The notes under the pieces: generated by a model | Database searches by the model: none | The model's input: the letters and a program-made list of their open reading frames with translations, nothing else | Told to the model about the DNA's origin: nothing | Assembly (NCBI GenBank): GCA_021397835.1 | Contig: JAJFZO010000786.1 | Span: 124,001-188,000 of the forward strand | Length of the DNA: 64,000 nt | Reading direction: 5' to 3' | Source of the DNA: Moringa oleifera | Lineage: Eukaryota > Streptophyta > Magnoliopsida > Brassicales > Moringaceae | Program-made: the position numbers and the translations under genes | Shown here: positions 1 through 11,565 of the stretch, piece by piece | How the letters are laid out: each line of letters starts with the position of its first letter | Numbering within the stretch: position 1 is the stretch's first letter

Positions 1-810
1 TATCCCTAATAGACAAGACATGAGTGCAAGGCCCAGCGTACTATAGCATAGGTCGCGCCAGCCAAGATTAGAGCACCCCACGCGAGCTAGGCCCTTATCA
101 TTATGTACTTCAATCGTGTTCTAGTAAGAATGCCACGGGCACCGCTTCTCATGATCCAAAGGCATGGGAGGCAAGCCATGGCTACCCCGAATGAGCTTGG
201 TATGGTTGCAAGGCCTAGCATGCTGTGACATAGGGCATGCCAGCAAAGCCAACAAGGCCCCATCTAAGCCAGCCCCTCATCGTTACGTCATTTAATCGTG
301 TATCTAGCGAGCGTGCCATGAGCACTGTGTCTCCTAGTTTGAGGTCACAAGATGCAAGCCACTATTGCTCCTAATAGGTATGAAATTGGCATGAGGCCCA
401 ACATGCTACGACAAAGAGTGCGCTAACAGAGCTAAGATCACCTTACGCGAGCCAACCACTTGTCACAATGTCCATCGATCATGTGCCTAGTGAGTGTGCG
501 ATGAGCGCCACATTGCCTAGTCCAAGGGCATGAAAGCTAACCTGCTGTTGCCCCTAGTAAAATTAGCATAGGTGCAAGGCCAAGCATTCTACTTCCCAAG
601 CCCTATCAGCCAAAGCAAGAGAGTCCCACACGAGCCTACCCTTCATTCTTACATCTTTCGATCGTGTGCCCAGCGAGTGTGCCACAAGAATTGTGTCACC
701 TGGTCTAAGAGCATGAAAGGCTAACAACAACCTTCCTTAGCAAGCATGGTGTGGGTGCATGGCCTAAAGTGCTGTAATAAAAGGTGCATCGAGCAAGTCG
801 AAATTGCTCT
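1..810 (+). repeat. rDNA IGS A-type tandem repeats (~182 bp)
   Basis: Degenerate tandem copies of the A unit. Recurring anchors in each copy are CCAAGCCAAGAG, a stretch like TCGATCATGTGCC, a stretch like GAGGCAAGCCATGG and a stretch like GCATGGGCACAAGG. The same unit follows the 25S 3' end in three places further on, which identifies it as ribosomal intergenic spacer. The array is cut by the window start. Short open frames here have no coding character. Confidence 0.85.
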
Positions 811-1440
811 ATACAAGCAAGTCGCAAACATGTTATAAGGCGGTGCACGTACTATAAGAGTGGATTACATGGGCTAGCTAGGCAAGACCATGGCCCTAAG
901 CTATGTTAGACTCTCAAGATAGCCATGGGTGGCTACAGTTGCACTAGACAGGGTAGTATGCATGCACCTTGGGCCATCTAAAAGCAATGTTGCACTAACG
1001 TGCTGGTCATAATGCCTAATTGTGAACTATTTATGAATTTGTGGTATTTTGATTGTTGAATCGCTCCAAAAATGACTCAAATAAATCATGTAGTTCATTA
1101 GGAGTCTATCTCTTAAATTTAGCAGTATTCCAACTCACAAGTTATTTTTTATGGTTTTATGAATATTTGGCTGTATAAAATTAATAAAAAAATTGATGCA
1201 TAAAATTTTAAATTTTTTTTATGATAGTAGATTTGATTATTCTCTACATCGGTGCAAAATTTTAACTCAAAACAGCTTATAATAGTTAACTTTATGATGG
1301 CTTAGACATATTGATGTTTCCTTTGTCACAAGTGAATTTTCAACTAAGACACTTTAAGCGGTAGGAGCTCACCTGCTTGGTGGGTGCTCATAGGCCATGC
1401 ATGCTACCCCTTTACCCACCCATATGGGTAGGTGCTGGGT
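811..1440 (+). repeat. rDNA IGS B-type unit, copy 1
   Basis: First of eight copies of an AT-rich unit. It opens with a short GC-richer part ending near GCACTAGACAGGGTAG, continues through a T-rich core with a stretch like TGTATAAAATT, and closes with a part like GGTGGGTGCTCATAGGCC. In the best-preserved spacer it lies between the A array and the C array upstream of 18S, so it may hold the Pol I promoter region. That is inference from position; no promoter consensus is clear. Confidence 0.75.
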
Positions 1441-1690
1441 GTGGGAAACCCAATGCTCATGGTATAGGGACAAGGACTAGCATGTTGTGGCACAAAGCAT
1501 GTCACCAAGCTAAGAGAGCCCTACGCGAGCCAGTACCTCGTCACTATGTCTTTAGATCATGTGCCTAGCGAGTGTGCCACGAGCATCATGTCCCTTGTTC
1601 TAAGGGCACAGGAGGCTAGTAACAGTATTCGACCAAGCATGACATGGGTGCAAGAAATAGCATGTCATAGCATGAGAGCACCCCACGTAA
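1441..1690 (+). repeat. short A-type segment between two B units
   Basis: About one and a third A units, with the usual anchors (CACAAAGCATG, CCAAGCTAAGAG, GATCATGTGCC). The B-A-B arrangement is the same as at 24.8-27.9 kb. Confidence 0.75.
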
Positions 1691-2215
1691 GCAAGTCGCA
1701 AGCAAGCCGCAAGAACACTATGAAGTGTCGCACATGCTATGGCTATTGATTACAAGGGCTAGCTGGGCTAGACGATGGCCCTAAGTTGTGTTGGACTCTC
1801 AAGACAGCTGTGGAAGGCTACAGGTGCACTGGACAGGGTAGCATGTGCACTCTAGACCATTTCAAGAAGATGTTGCACCAACACGCTGGTTATAATGCCA
1901 GCTTCGAACTTTTTATGAATTAATGATCTTTTGATTGTTGAGGTGCTCCAAAAATGGCTTAAATAAATCATGCAATTCATTAAAAGTCTGCCCTTCAAAT
2001 TTGGGAGCATTCCAACTAACACACTATTTTTCATGATTTGTTTTGAATTTTTGGCTTTATAAAATTCATAAAAATAAATTGGATGCTTAAAAAATCATGA
2101 AAGTTTTTATGTTGGTAGGCCTGATTATTCTCTGCATTTATAAAAAATTATAACCCAAAATCCTTGTAAATAATTTTTTAGACCTATTATGACGATTCAA
2201 ACTTATTGATGTTTT
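1691..2215 (+). repeat. rDNA IGS B-type unit, copy 2 (3' truncated)
   Basis: Aligns by eye with the first B unit from the CGCAAGC start through the ATAAAATTCATAAAAA core to the TTGATGTTTTTTTTTT stretch, where similarity ends. What follows is an unassigned segment and then 25S sequence, not A or C repeat, so the array is rearranged here. Confidence 0.72.
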
Positions 2216-2528
2216 TTTTTTTTACCGAAAGGAGAATGGGATAGCTCACTAGTTAAGGAATGATGATCAAAAGAGAAATTGGCCTCTACCTCTGAACCTT
2301 TTCTTACCATCTTCCTCTCCCTTAAATGAGGAATGAACTCTTTATCATGGTCCATAGGAATTTCACTTGAGGAACCACCATCCTTTAATGAACATTATCC
2401 TCAGTGGACCTTTTCTTTCTTTAGATAATGTCCCTACACAAGGAGCTAGACCTAATCCTCCTCACCCCTACTGTAGTCCACCTTCATATAAAGATAATGA
2501 TTATCATGGCAACCTTCCCCATCTGCTG
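2216..2528. other. unassigned ~310-bp segment between IGS B and 25S remnant
   Basis: Resembles none of the A, B or C units and no rRNA I can recognise. Both strands contain scattered stops. It may be the remains of an insertion that accompanied the rearrangement joining spacer to mid-25S. I see no terminal repeats. Confidence 0.4.
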
Positions 2529-4615
2529 ACGCATGTAGGATGAATCAAAAACCACATTATGATGGCTAACTACACGTTAACTTAGGACCCATAAAGGTGT
2601 TGGCCGATTAAGACAATCACATAATGGTCAAGCAAGTCAAAATCCACTAAAAAGTGTGTAACAACTTAATTATCGAATCAACAAGCCTAAAAAATGGATG
2701 ACGCTGAAGCACACAACCTATACCCACCCATTAGGCCAAAGGCCATGCCCCAAAAGTAGGAAGGAGTAGTGGTCACTGTAATAGCCAGGGCATGAGCCAG
2801 GTCAATACGACCATTAGTGCAGATTATAGTGGTAGTAGCAAATATTTAAATCAAAACATTGAAGGCCAAAGACGGCGAAGGTTCCATGTGATCGGTGCTT
2901 GCACATGGGTAATTTATCCAAAAAGATGGGGGAAGCCCATGGATAGTGCCTTAATATGAGCTTCCATTTCGAAGTCTAAAACTAGCATGTGGCGACTGAC
3001 AATAACATTAGGTGTTTGGGGATATCACTTGTCGAGTGGTGTTCAATGCACCCCTTCTGACCCTTGAAAATCCGAAAGACTAAGCACCTCCCACGCTTAG
3101 TCATACTTATAACCACATTAAGTGTCCAAGGTGAACAACCTCTGTCGATGGAATAATGTAGGCACGGGAGGTCGATAAAATGGATCCATAACTTTGAGAA
3201 AAGGATTGCTCTAAGGCTCTTATTCTCAAACACATCAATTATTGATCAACTACTTGAGTTGCTCTTATGGTGAGAGCAGGTCACTCTGTGCTGGACAAGG
3301 ACAGACTGGGAATTGCTCCTTTTGGGGCCTTCCCTGGGTGTCGAATAGCCAAGTAAAACTTAGTACGGACAAGGGGAGTCTGACTGTTTAATTAAAATAA
3401 AGCATTACATTAGTCCTTATAGATGCTCACACAATGTGATTTATGCCCAGTTCTCTAAATGTTAAAGTGTAGAAATTCAACAAAGCGTGGGTAAATAGTA
3501 TGGTTATCTATGACTCTCTTAAAGTAGCCAAATGCCTCATTATCTAATTAGTGATGCGCATGAATGGATTAATAAGATTCCAACTGTTCTTGTCTACTAT
3601 TTACAAAACCACAACCAAAGGAATGGGCTTAGTAGAATCAGCAAGAAAAAGAGACCTTGTTGAGCTTGACTCTTACCCAATTTTATGAAATGACTTTAGA
3701 CGTGTATGATAAGTAGGAGCCAAAAAAAGCAAATGCGAAATACCACTACTTTGATGTTATTTTACTTCTCTTATGGATAGAAGGTGAGGTGACACCCTCT
3801 TTTTTTGGACCAAAAGTTGGCTTTAGCTGGCCAATCAAGTGGAAGACTTTGTTTGGCTATGGCGGGACATCTATTAAAACATAACGCAGGTGTCTTAAAA
3901 ATCTAGTGTGGAACAAAAAGGCAAAAGCTTATTTCATTTTGATTTCTAGTATGAACACGAACAAAAGATGTGGCCTATTGATCCTCTAGACCTTCAAAAT
4001 TTGAAGCTAGAGATGTTAGAAAAGTTATCGTAAGAATAACTGGCTTGTGGTAGCCAAGCATTCATGGCAACATTGCTTTTTATCCTTCGATGTTGGCTCT
4101 TCCTATCATTGTGAAGTAGAATTCACTAATTTTTTGGATTGCTCACTCATTATTAAGGTACTTGAGCTAGGTTTAGGCCATCATAAAACAACCTAGTTTT
4201 ACCTTATTGATGCCTACATTGAGATTGTAATTCAACCTAGTATGAAAAGGATCGTTGATTCACATAATTTGTCTTTTTGCTTGCTTGAAAACCTAGTGGC
4301 GAAGCTACTGTGCGCAGGATTATGATTAAATGCTTTTAAATCAGAAATTAGGCCAGAATTGATGCACAAACTTATTGCTCGATTGTCGACCTGTACTAAG
4401 GGACTCTCAACCACTAAAGGGACATGTTGTTGACCAAGCAAGTGTAGTGGAAAAGTCATGCGAGATGCCTTAACATATGATTCCTATTGAGTGATGGGTA
4501 GAATCCATTGTAGACAACTAAAATACATGATAGGGTATTGTAAGTGGCAGAGCAGTCATGTGTCTACGATCCATTAAGATTCAGCGTTTTGTCACTCCGA
4601 TTTGTCCTTCCACCC
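2529..4615 (+). pseudogene. 25S rRNA pseudogene, 3' two thirds
   Basis: Degraded plant 25S sequence from mid-molecule to the 3' end. Recognisable blocks in correct order include AACAACTTAATTATCGAATC (2649), GGTAGTAGCAAATATT (2831), the ACTCTCTTAAAGTAGCCAAATG block (from about 3511), GAGCCAAAAAAAGCAAATG (from about 3717), the ACTGGCTTGTGG block (from about 4040) and GTAAGTGGCAGAG with the terminal CTCCGATTTGTCC near 4600. Most changes from the plant consensus are C-to-T or G-to-A. The 5' part of 25S and all of 18S, 5.8S and ITS are missing upstream. It cannot make functional rRNA. Confidence 0.92.
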
Positions 4616-4790
4616 CAACCCCAATAATAATAGTCCTTTTGTTTTGGACCATGATGCCACGAGGTCTAAAGTTGACCCTTGAAATAAAGACCTTTACAAA
4701 AGAGGGAATGAGAATCACAAGGGAAAACACTCGGGAAAATATCTAGTAGGCTTGGGAGCCAAGTTTGACTCCAAAGAAAATAACATAAAT
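4616..4790 (+). other. 25S-proximal IGS spacer, copy 1
   Basis: A non-repeated stretch between the 25S 3' end and the first A unit. It is shared with 11566-11740 and 21216-21414: a stretch like GAAATAAAGACC, then AAAATATCTAGTAGGCTT, then CAAG(T)GTT(T)ACTC and an AAAATAACA run. Its fixed place after 25S suggests it held the 3' ETS and transcription terminator. That role is inferred from position. Confidence 0.75.
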
Positions 4791-7541
4791 TTATTGCTCC
4801 TGTCATGTCCCTCGGGCATGTGCCTAGCAAGGGCGCAAGAAGTACATTGCCTAGCGGCATGGGTGGTAAGCCATGGCTTCCTCCACTAGGCATGGCATGG
4901 GGATAAGGCCCAACATGTTGCGACATAAAATGCAACAGCGAAGCCAAGAGCGCCCAATATGAGCCAGCCTCCTTCATCACTACATCTTTTTATTGTGTGC
5001 CTAGCAAGCGAGCCTTAAAGATTCGTATTGACTAGTCAAAAGGCACAGGAGGCAAACCAGGGCTTCCCTTAGTAAAGCACGACATGGGCACAAGGCCTAA
5101 CGTGCCACGGCATAGGGCACGCCAGCCAAGCCAAGAGCGCCCCACATTTGCTAGCCCTTCATTGCTACGTCAGTCGATCATGTGCCCATTAATCGTGCCC
5201 TTACAATCACCTTACTTGGTCTAAGGGCATGAGAGAAAATTCATGACTGCCTCTAGCAAGCATAGCATGGGCACAATAGCTAGCTTGCCTTAGTATAGGC
5301 CACGCCAGCTAAGATAAGAGCGCCCTAAGCTAGGCAACCCCTTGTCACTACATCCTTTGATCGTGTGCCTAGTGAGCATACCACGAGCACTATGTCGCAC
5401 GGTCTAAAGGCATGAGAGGCAAATCATCATTGCTCTATAGGCATAAGGTCTAGCATGCTACTAAACAAGGTGCGCCAGCTATGTCAAGAATGCCCCACGT
5501 AAGCTAGCCTCGACACTATGTCCCTCGACCATGTGCCTGGTGAGCCTGCCACAAACATCGCATTGCCTAGTCCAAGGGCATAAGAGACAAGGCAAGGTTG
5601 CCCCCCACAAGCATAGCATGGGCACAAGGCCTAGCGTGCTGCCAAACAAAGCGTACTACCCAAGCCAAGAGTGCCCCTAGCCTAGTCCAAGGGCATGGGA
5701 AGTAAGGCACAGCATGGGTGCAAGGCCTAGTGTGTTACCAAACAAGGTGCACTAGGCAAGGCAAGAGCACCCCATGTAAGCCAGCCTCTCATTGCTATGT
5801 CCCTCGATCTTATACCCAACGAGCATGCCACAAGCATTAGTCTAATTGCATGGAAGGCAAGCTTCCCGTAATATGCACGGTATGATCATAACACCTAATG
5901 TGCTATAGCGAAAGGTGTACCAGCCAAGCCAAGAGTGCTTTAGATGAGCCAGCCCCTCGTTGCTATGTCCTTCAAGCATGTGCTTGGCTAACATGCCATA
6001 AGCACTATGCCGCCTTGTCCAAGGTCATGGGAGGTAAGCCATGATAGCCCTGAAATGTGTCACTTGGAAGCAAGCTCCAATGTACTATCGCCTAAAAAGC
6101 ACCAACCAAGCCAAGAGTGCCTTTTGCGAGCCAGACCCTTGTTGTTATATCCTTCGCCCACTAGTGTGCTATGAGCATCATGACAATTGTTCCAACCGCA
6201 TGGCATTAATGCATGACCCAATGTGTCATGGCATAAAGCATGCCAGCCAAGCCAAATATGCACCACCCGAGCCAACCCTTTGTCATTACATCGTTCGATC
6301 ATGTGCCAAGTGAGCATGCCATGAGGTGCATGTTGCTTGGTCTAACATCACGGGCGACAAGCGATGGTAGCCACGTATAGGCATAACATGGGTGCAAGGC
6401 CTCACATGTTGTGGCACAAGGCATGCTACCCAAGCCAAGAGTGCCTTACACAAGCTAGCCCCTCGTCGCTACATCTCTTGATCATGTGCCCAAAAAGCAT
6501 GGCATAAGCACTACTTTGCCTTGTCAAAGGATAGGAAGGTAAGCCACGATTACCTTAGTAGGTTAGTATGATCACAAGGGCCAAAATGCTGCAACACAAG
6601 GCACTCCAGCCAAGCTAAAAGTGCACCACAAGAGCTAGGCCCTTGTCCCTATGTCTCTTGATCGTATGCTAATGAGCATGCGGCTAGCATCGTATTGCCT
6701 CATTTAAAGGCATGGTAGGCAACCCATGATTGCTTTTTTTAGGCACAGCATGGGCCCAACGCTTCACGTTTCTTGGAAAAGGCGTACTAACTAAGCCAAA
6801 ATCGTCCCACGTGATCCATTTCATCGTCGCGGCATCCCTCGATCATGTGCCTAGCAAGCTTGCCATAAGTGCTACATCGCTTGGTCGAAGGGCACGGGAG
6901 GTAATCCATGGCTGCCCTAGTAGGTGTGACATGATGGCAAGGCCCAACATGTTGTAGCACAAGGTGCTCTAGCTAAGCCAACAGCGCCTCATGCTAGTCA
7001 GCCCTTTACTGCTATGCCCCTCGATCATGTTCCTAGTGAGTATGCCACGACCATTGTGTCACCTTGTGCAAGGGCATAACTACCACTAATAGGCATGGTA
7101 TGGAGGCAAGGCCCTACACGAGCTAGCCTCTCATCACTATGCCACTCAATTGTGTGCCTAGCGTGAATGTCACAAGAGTCACATCACCAGGTCTAACGGC
7201 ACGGGAGGAAATCCATGGCTTCCTCTAATAGGCATGGCATGGGAACAAGGGCTAGCATGCCGTGACACAAGACCCCCTAACCAAGTCAAGAGCACCTCAT
7301 GTTAGCCATCCTTTCATTACTATGTCCTTTAACCATGCATGCCATGCCATGAGCACGATGTCACCTAGTCTAAAGGCATGAGAGGTAAGTCATGGCTATT
7401 CCCAACACATACAGCATGGGCACAAGGCCCAACATGCTATATAACAGGGTGTGCCAGCCAAGCCAAGAGTGCCCCATGCAAGCCAACCCCTCGTCACTAC
7501 ATACCTTGATCGTGTGCCTAGTGAGCATACCACGAGCACTA
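4791..7541 (+). repeat. rDNA IGS A-type tandem array
   Basis: About fifteen degenerate A units. The anchor resembling CCAAGCCAAGAGTGCC recurs through the array (for example near 5111, 5656, 5933, 6117, 6435 and 7456), with local deletions shortening some units. The array ends abruptly near 7541 inside a unit (GAGCACTATGT), where transposon sequence begins. Confidence 0.85.
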
Positions 7542-8179
7542 TGTTAGCAATGTGGTAACTATTTGTGGCATTGAAATAGAGCAAGATGCATAACTAGCTA
7601 GACATATGATGAGAAATGTACAAGAAATTAGACGCTTTCCTGCATCATGTGTCAAACCTAGTTGATGATGTAGTTAAAAGTAGCTTTAACATTACTGCTT
7701 GAGTTTTTCATTGATAAGTCCATTTAGAGTTTGAACTCCACATTTGGTCATTTCTTTTTCATTTTTATGATGGCATGAAGGTAAGTTGATCATCCTTGGA
7801 CTTAAAATTGAGGTGATATCATTTTTGATGCTCTAGGATCGTGCCCTAACCTATAGTAAGTTCTAAATTTATATGAGTAGTATGCTTTATATTAAGTAAT
7901 GCCACCAATAAAGTAAAAAAAATTATGTTCATGTTTTATATGCAAGGCTAGATGGCACAATTGTTGACCACCATGATTTTCACCTCCATGATAATATATT
8001 TACGATTTCAAAGCATATATAAACATTAAATTTACTCTATTACATTCAAATATGTGTGAGGGTATGTCCATTGTAGAGATCTGCTTCTAAATTCCCATTT
8101 TTTGAATTTTCTTTTAGGACACAGCTTATTATGATTTTCTAAACAAATAGGCTAATTTGACTATTCATTTTTTTTGTAG

Positions 8180-8348
8180 AGCCAATTTATACTTGATGAA
8201 CTTATTGAACTTCAAAGGAAGGTATGTATGGCTAAAGAATTATTTTTATTTTTGTTATGATTTAGATAGCAAGATGCCTTAAATATGTTTAATTTGAATT
8301 GGGCAGGAAAAGATGCTAATGGAAACCAACAATGCCTTTAGAAGGATG
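8180..8348 (+). pseudogene. captured MIKC MADS-box fragment: two 42-nt K-domain exons (SEPALLATA/AGL6-like)
   Basis: Exon 8180-8221 encodes SQFILDELIELQRK and exon 8307-8348 encodes EKMLMETNNAFRRM. Each is exactly 42 nt, in phase, with a TGTAG acceptor before the first, GTATGT after it, GGGCAG before the second and GTAATC after it; the intron between is 85 nt. MIKC-type MADS genes have two consecutive 42-nt exons at the end of the keratin-like domain, and the wording (LDEL..LQRKE.ML.ETN.A.RR) is closest to the SEPALLATA/AGL6 group. The MADS domain, K1-K2 exons and C terminus are absent, so it cannot be a working transcription factor. It lies next to, and probably inside, a CACTA-like element and is read as transduplicated host DNA. 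Confidence 0.75.
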
Positions 8349-8518
8349 GTAATCCTACTCAATTTCCAGCATAGTTTTACAAGGAAAAATGTGGGATTTC
8401 TATATTGTAGTAATTGATATGTAGCTCTTCTTTTTGAGATAAGCAAACATAAGTAACCTGTGTTTGTCTAATAAGGAGACTTAAAAATTTCTATCCATAC
8501 ACTCCCTTGAAAGACTGT

Positions 8519-9030
8519 GCCCTTCAATGCCAGTTCTGGTCGAACTGGCGTTAAAGGCTATCCAACCTTGGTTTAAGCTAGAGATCCTTAATGAATTCAT
8601 CTCTAGAGCCCGCCAGCAGTCACACTCAATTTTTACTCTCTCTTTCATCTTTCTTCTTTTTGCTCTTTATACAAAAGCAGTTAGACTAGCTGCTGGCAGC
8701 GGCACTACCTCTTTCCGGCACTTATCCCTTTTGCTCTCCAACTAGAAGCAGCTAGGCCAGCTGCTAGCAGTCATACTGCTTTTCTTTAGCCTTCTTCTCT
8801 TTGGTTTCCATCTAGAAGTAACTAGACCAGCTGCTGGCATTGTAGCGACACTATATCTCTTCTGGCCTTCTCCTCTTTGTTCTTCGTCCAGAAGTAGCTA
8901 GGCCAGCTACTAGCAATCGCACTGTCTCTCTCTGGCCCTCTTTTATTTGCTCTCCTTGCTCCTTTCTCTCTCATTTGTCTCAATCTTCAAAAGGAGCAGC
9001 CGCACCCTCCTCCATTCGTTCATCATTGTC
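8519..9030 (+). repeat. CACTA family leader block with repeated CAGCTGCTGGCAG-like motifs
   Basis: Opens with an imperfect inverted repeat TTCAATGCCAGTTCTGG / CTGGCGTTAAAGG. Four to five ~85-bp direct repeats follow, each with a core like AGCAGCTAGGCCAGCTGCT and a pyrimidine-rich tail (CTTCTCTTTG). The same block is found inverted at 60600-61020 in the second element. The CT-rich composition and the ATATGTAAG at 9040 look like a 5' leader and splice donor, but no coding frame follows. The 9030-10600 stretch is AT-rich and holds nothing I can assign. Confidence 0.6.
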
Positions 9031-10769
9031 ATTCAAAAATATGTAAGTATTTTGGTATAGATTCAAATTTTTTTACGAAATTTAAGTTTCACAATTTCGA
9101 TTCAATTTGGCTATTTTTGGCTTAAAAATGCATTGAGAATGTATATTATTTTAAGAAGTTTTTTATTAAGTGTGTTTGATGAATTTTTATCGATGAATTT
9201 TGGGTTTTTTTTTGTAAGTATATTTGGATTAATATATTTGGTATAAATGGGTATACAATGATGAATTTATTATTTGATAATTATTAAGATTTTTAGATTA
9301 ATTGATCAATTAATTAGATGTTAATTAGATGAATTTATATTTTGATAAATTAATTATATATTAGGTGTAGATCAATTTATGTTTGAATTAATTTGTTTAG
9401 GTAAAATTAATTGGTATATTTTGTAAAATTTAATTATATTGATTTTGTAATTAACATAAATTGGTGGTGATATTTCCTTATAACTTGAGGTAAATCTTAA
9501 TACTAGTTGAAATTATTAATAGTTTTGTCCACAATATTCTTAACATTTATTTTTCATAATGTAGGCAACACTGGATATTTGTAGTTGTTGAGCCTTGTAT
9601 TTTTGATCCTTTGAACCATGATTTTCGCCAAGAACTAAATCAATTTATGCCCATGTAAGTGAAAATATTTTTATTTATGTTAGTATGTATTTTTTTTCTC
9701 TTAACAATATTGATTATTTTCTATTGGAAGCTCTTTTAAATTATTCGAAGTTATTAAAGAATAGAGCAATAGGCGCATTCTTGGGAGTATTCCTGCTAAG
9801 GTATCTATATTTAAACCTATATGTTATGTTAGTTTTATTTATTTTGTAAAATATAATAATTAAAAATTTTTAATGCGGCATCCACATCAGCCTTCAAATA
9901 CTGAATATGGATATTATATTATGAAATTTTTAAGGTATATCATTGATAGATGTGATAGAAATTTCTAATATGCGAAAATGGTAATTTTTTAAGCATTTGC
10001 TTTATGTAAATACTTCAGTAATTAATTGATGTGCTTACTAAAAGTTTTAATTGGATCAACTCTTTTTTTTTTTTAAATATAGTTAATGGACATAGATACT
10101 TACACCTAATCTGACATTAATGAAGTTAGAAAAAAGGTTGGACAATTTCTTTGAAGTACCATATTAGAAAGTTGAACATTGAAGATTTTTGTAGACATAA
10201 ACATCATTGAATTTATATAGTTGAATTTCTAGGATTGTGTGTGATAATGTATATTTAAACTCATGTATTGTATTGTACATATGGAGTTCATTTATGACAT
10301 CAAAAAAAAAATATTTTGTTTTGTTTCATCTTTTATTACTTTTTTGGATTGGATTATGTTGAAGCGTTTTCAAACATGGAATAAGTAATGACGATTTCAA
10401 TGAAAATGGTATTGAAGTGTATAATAGCAAAAAGTTTTCTCATTGAAGTGTTGGTTTTTGAAGTGTCACAGTGTTGGTGTAATTATGTTGAAGATAGAAA
10501 GATAGTATAGTTGTTTCATTAAAGTGTATAAAGAGAATCGTGATTAGTGTATTTAATGATTGTATACTTATATGTGTTGACTAAGTTTAATTGAAGAGTC
10601 ATATTTACATATTGTAATTTAATTTTGATGGAGAAAATTTTGGTTGCATATTGTGAAGAATTGTATTAATGTATATGGTTGATGTGGAAGAGATAAAAAA
10701 TTTTATATATGCAGATTTTGCATAATTCAAATATAAAAATTTTGTGTTTATTTTGAAATTAATAAAAAT

Positions 10770-11030
10770 ATATTTACCTTTAATGACAGTTTTTATTAGA
10801 ATTATCATTGAAAGGAGACCCTTTTAATGATAGTTCTATCACAAATGTCGTTAAAAGGGGTCTCTTTTAATAATAGTTCTAATAGAAATGTCGTTAAAGG
10901 GAGGACCATCAATGACAGTTTGTCATTAAAACCTTACCCTTTAATAACATGAACAAAGATGACAGTTCTACAATTGCCATTAAAAGCCATTTTTAATTGT
11001 CATTAAAGCTTTAATTTGTAGTAGTAGACA
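10770..11030 (-). repeat. CACTA subterminal repeats, element 1
   Basis: At least eight copies of a motif like TTTAATGACAGTTCTA / TAGAACTGTCGTTAAA in both orientations, ending at AATTTGTAGTAGTA. In CACTA elements such clusters are the binding sites for the element-encoded TNPA-type protein. The copies here are visible directly; their function is family knowledge. Confidence 0.75.
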
Positions 11031-11565
11031 TTGCTTTTTGATCCATCAATGTCGACTCCTTTTATCACTATCAAGTAGAATTCACCAAGTGTTGGATTGT
11101 TCACCCACCAATAAGCAACGTGAGTTGGTTTTAGACCATCACGAGATAGGTTAGTTTTATCCTACAATGGTCGCGTCATGATAATAGTTTAATCTAGTAT
11201 AAGAGGAACCATTGATTCGTACAATTGTCATCATGCTTGGTTGAAAAGCCAATGGCATGAAGCTACAGTGTGCTGGATTATTACTGAACGCCTCTAAGTT
11301 AGAATCCAAGCTAAAAGTGATGCATGCACTTGTCACTCGATTGCTGATCTATAGTAAGGGCTTTTCGGCCCCCAAAGGCATGAGTCTTTGGCCAAGCCCA
11401 TGCAGTGGAAGAGCCTGTAGGTTGCCTTGAAGTACAATTCCCACAGAATAGTGATTTATAGATGATTTAAATGTGCGATGAGGTTTTGTAAGTGGTACAG
11501 AGGCCTTGTCGCCACGATCCACTAGAATTCAACACTTTATTGCTCTAATTCATCCTTCTCCCCTT
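11031..11565 (+). pseudogene. 25S rRNA pseudogene, 3' terminal ~530 bp
   Basis: Resumes directly after the transposon end at GACATTGCTTTTTGATCC and continues through GTTGGATTGTTCACCCACC, TTGATTCGTACAATTG, GCCTCTAAGTTAGAATCC and CCACGATCCACTAGAATTC to the 25S 3' end. All blocks are in the right order for plant 25S domain VI. Differences from consensus are mostly transitions. The upstream part of this 25S copy is absent; the transposon abuts it. Confidence 0.9.

Larger units (their letters stand above)
7542..11030 (-). mobile_element. CACTA-like non-autonomous element 1 carrying a MADS-box fragment (one end lost)
   Basis: The right end, read on the minus strand, is (C)TACTACTACAAATT, a decayed CACTA terminus, followed by ~260 bp of short inverted and direct copies of a TTTAATGACAGTT-type motif. 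This is the usual subterminal structure of CACTA elements. The terminal ~600 bp match the left end of the element at 56796, including a 200-bp block at 10605-10808 that matches 57060-57260 in opposite orientation. A pyrimidine-rich leader block at 8519-9030 matches 60600-61020. No opposite CACTA terminus is visible near 7542. The left flank is IGS A repeat and the right flank is 25S, so the element has lost one end or been moved by recombination. No transposase is present. Confidence 0.7.

Noticed and set aside
7541..7560. A left CACTA terminus for element 1
   Set aside because: No CACTA or decayed CATTA/TACTA terminus with subterminal repeats is visible here; the boundary is defined only by the end of A-repeat similarity.
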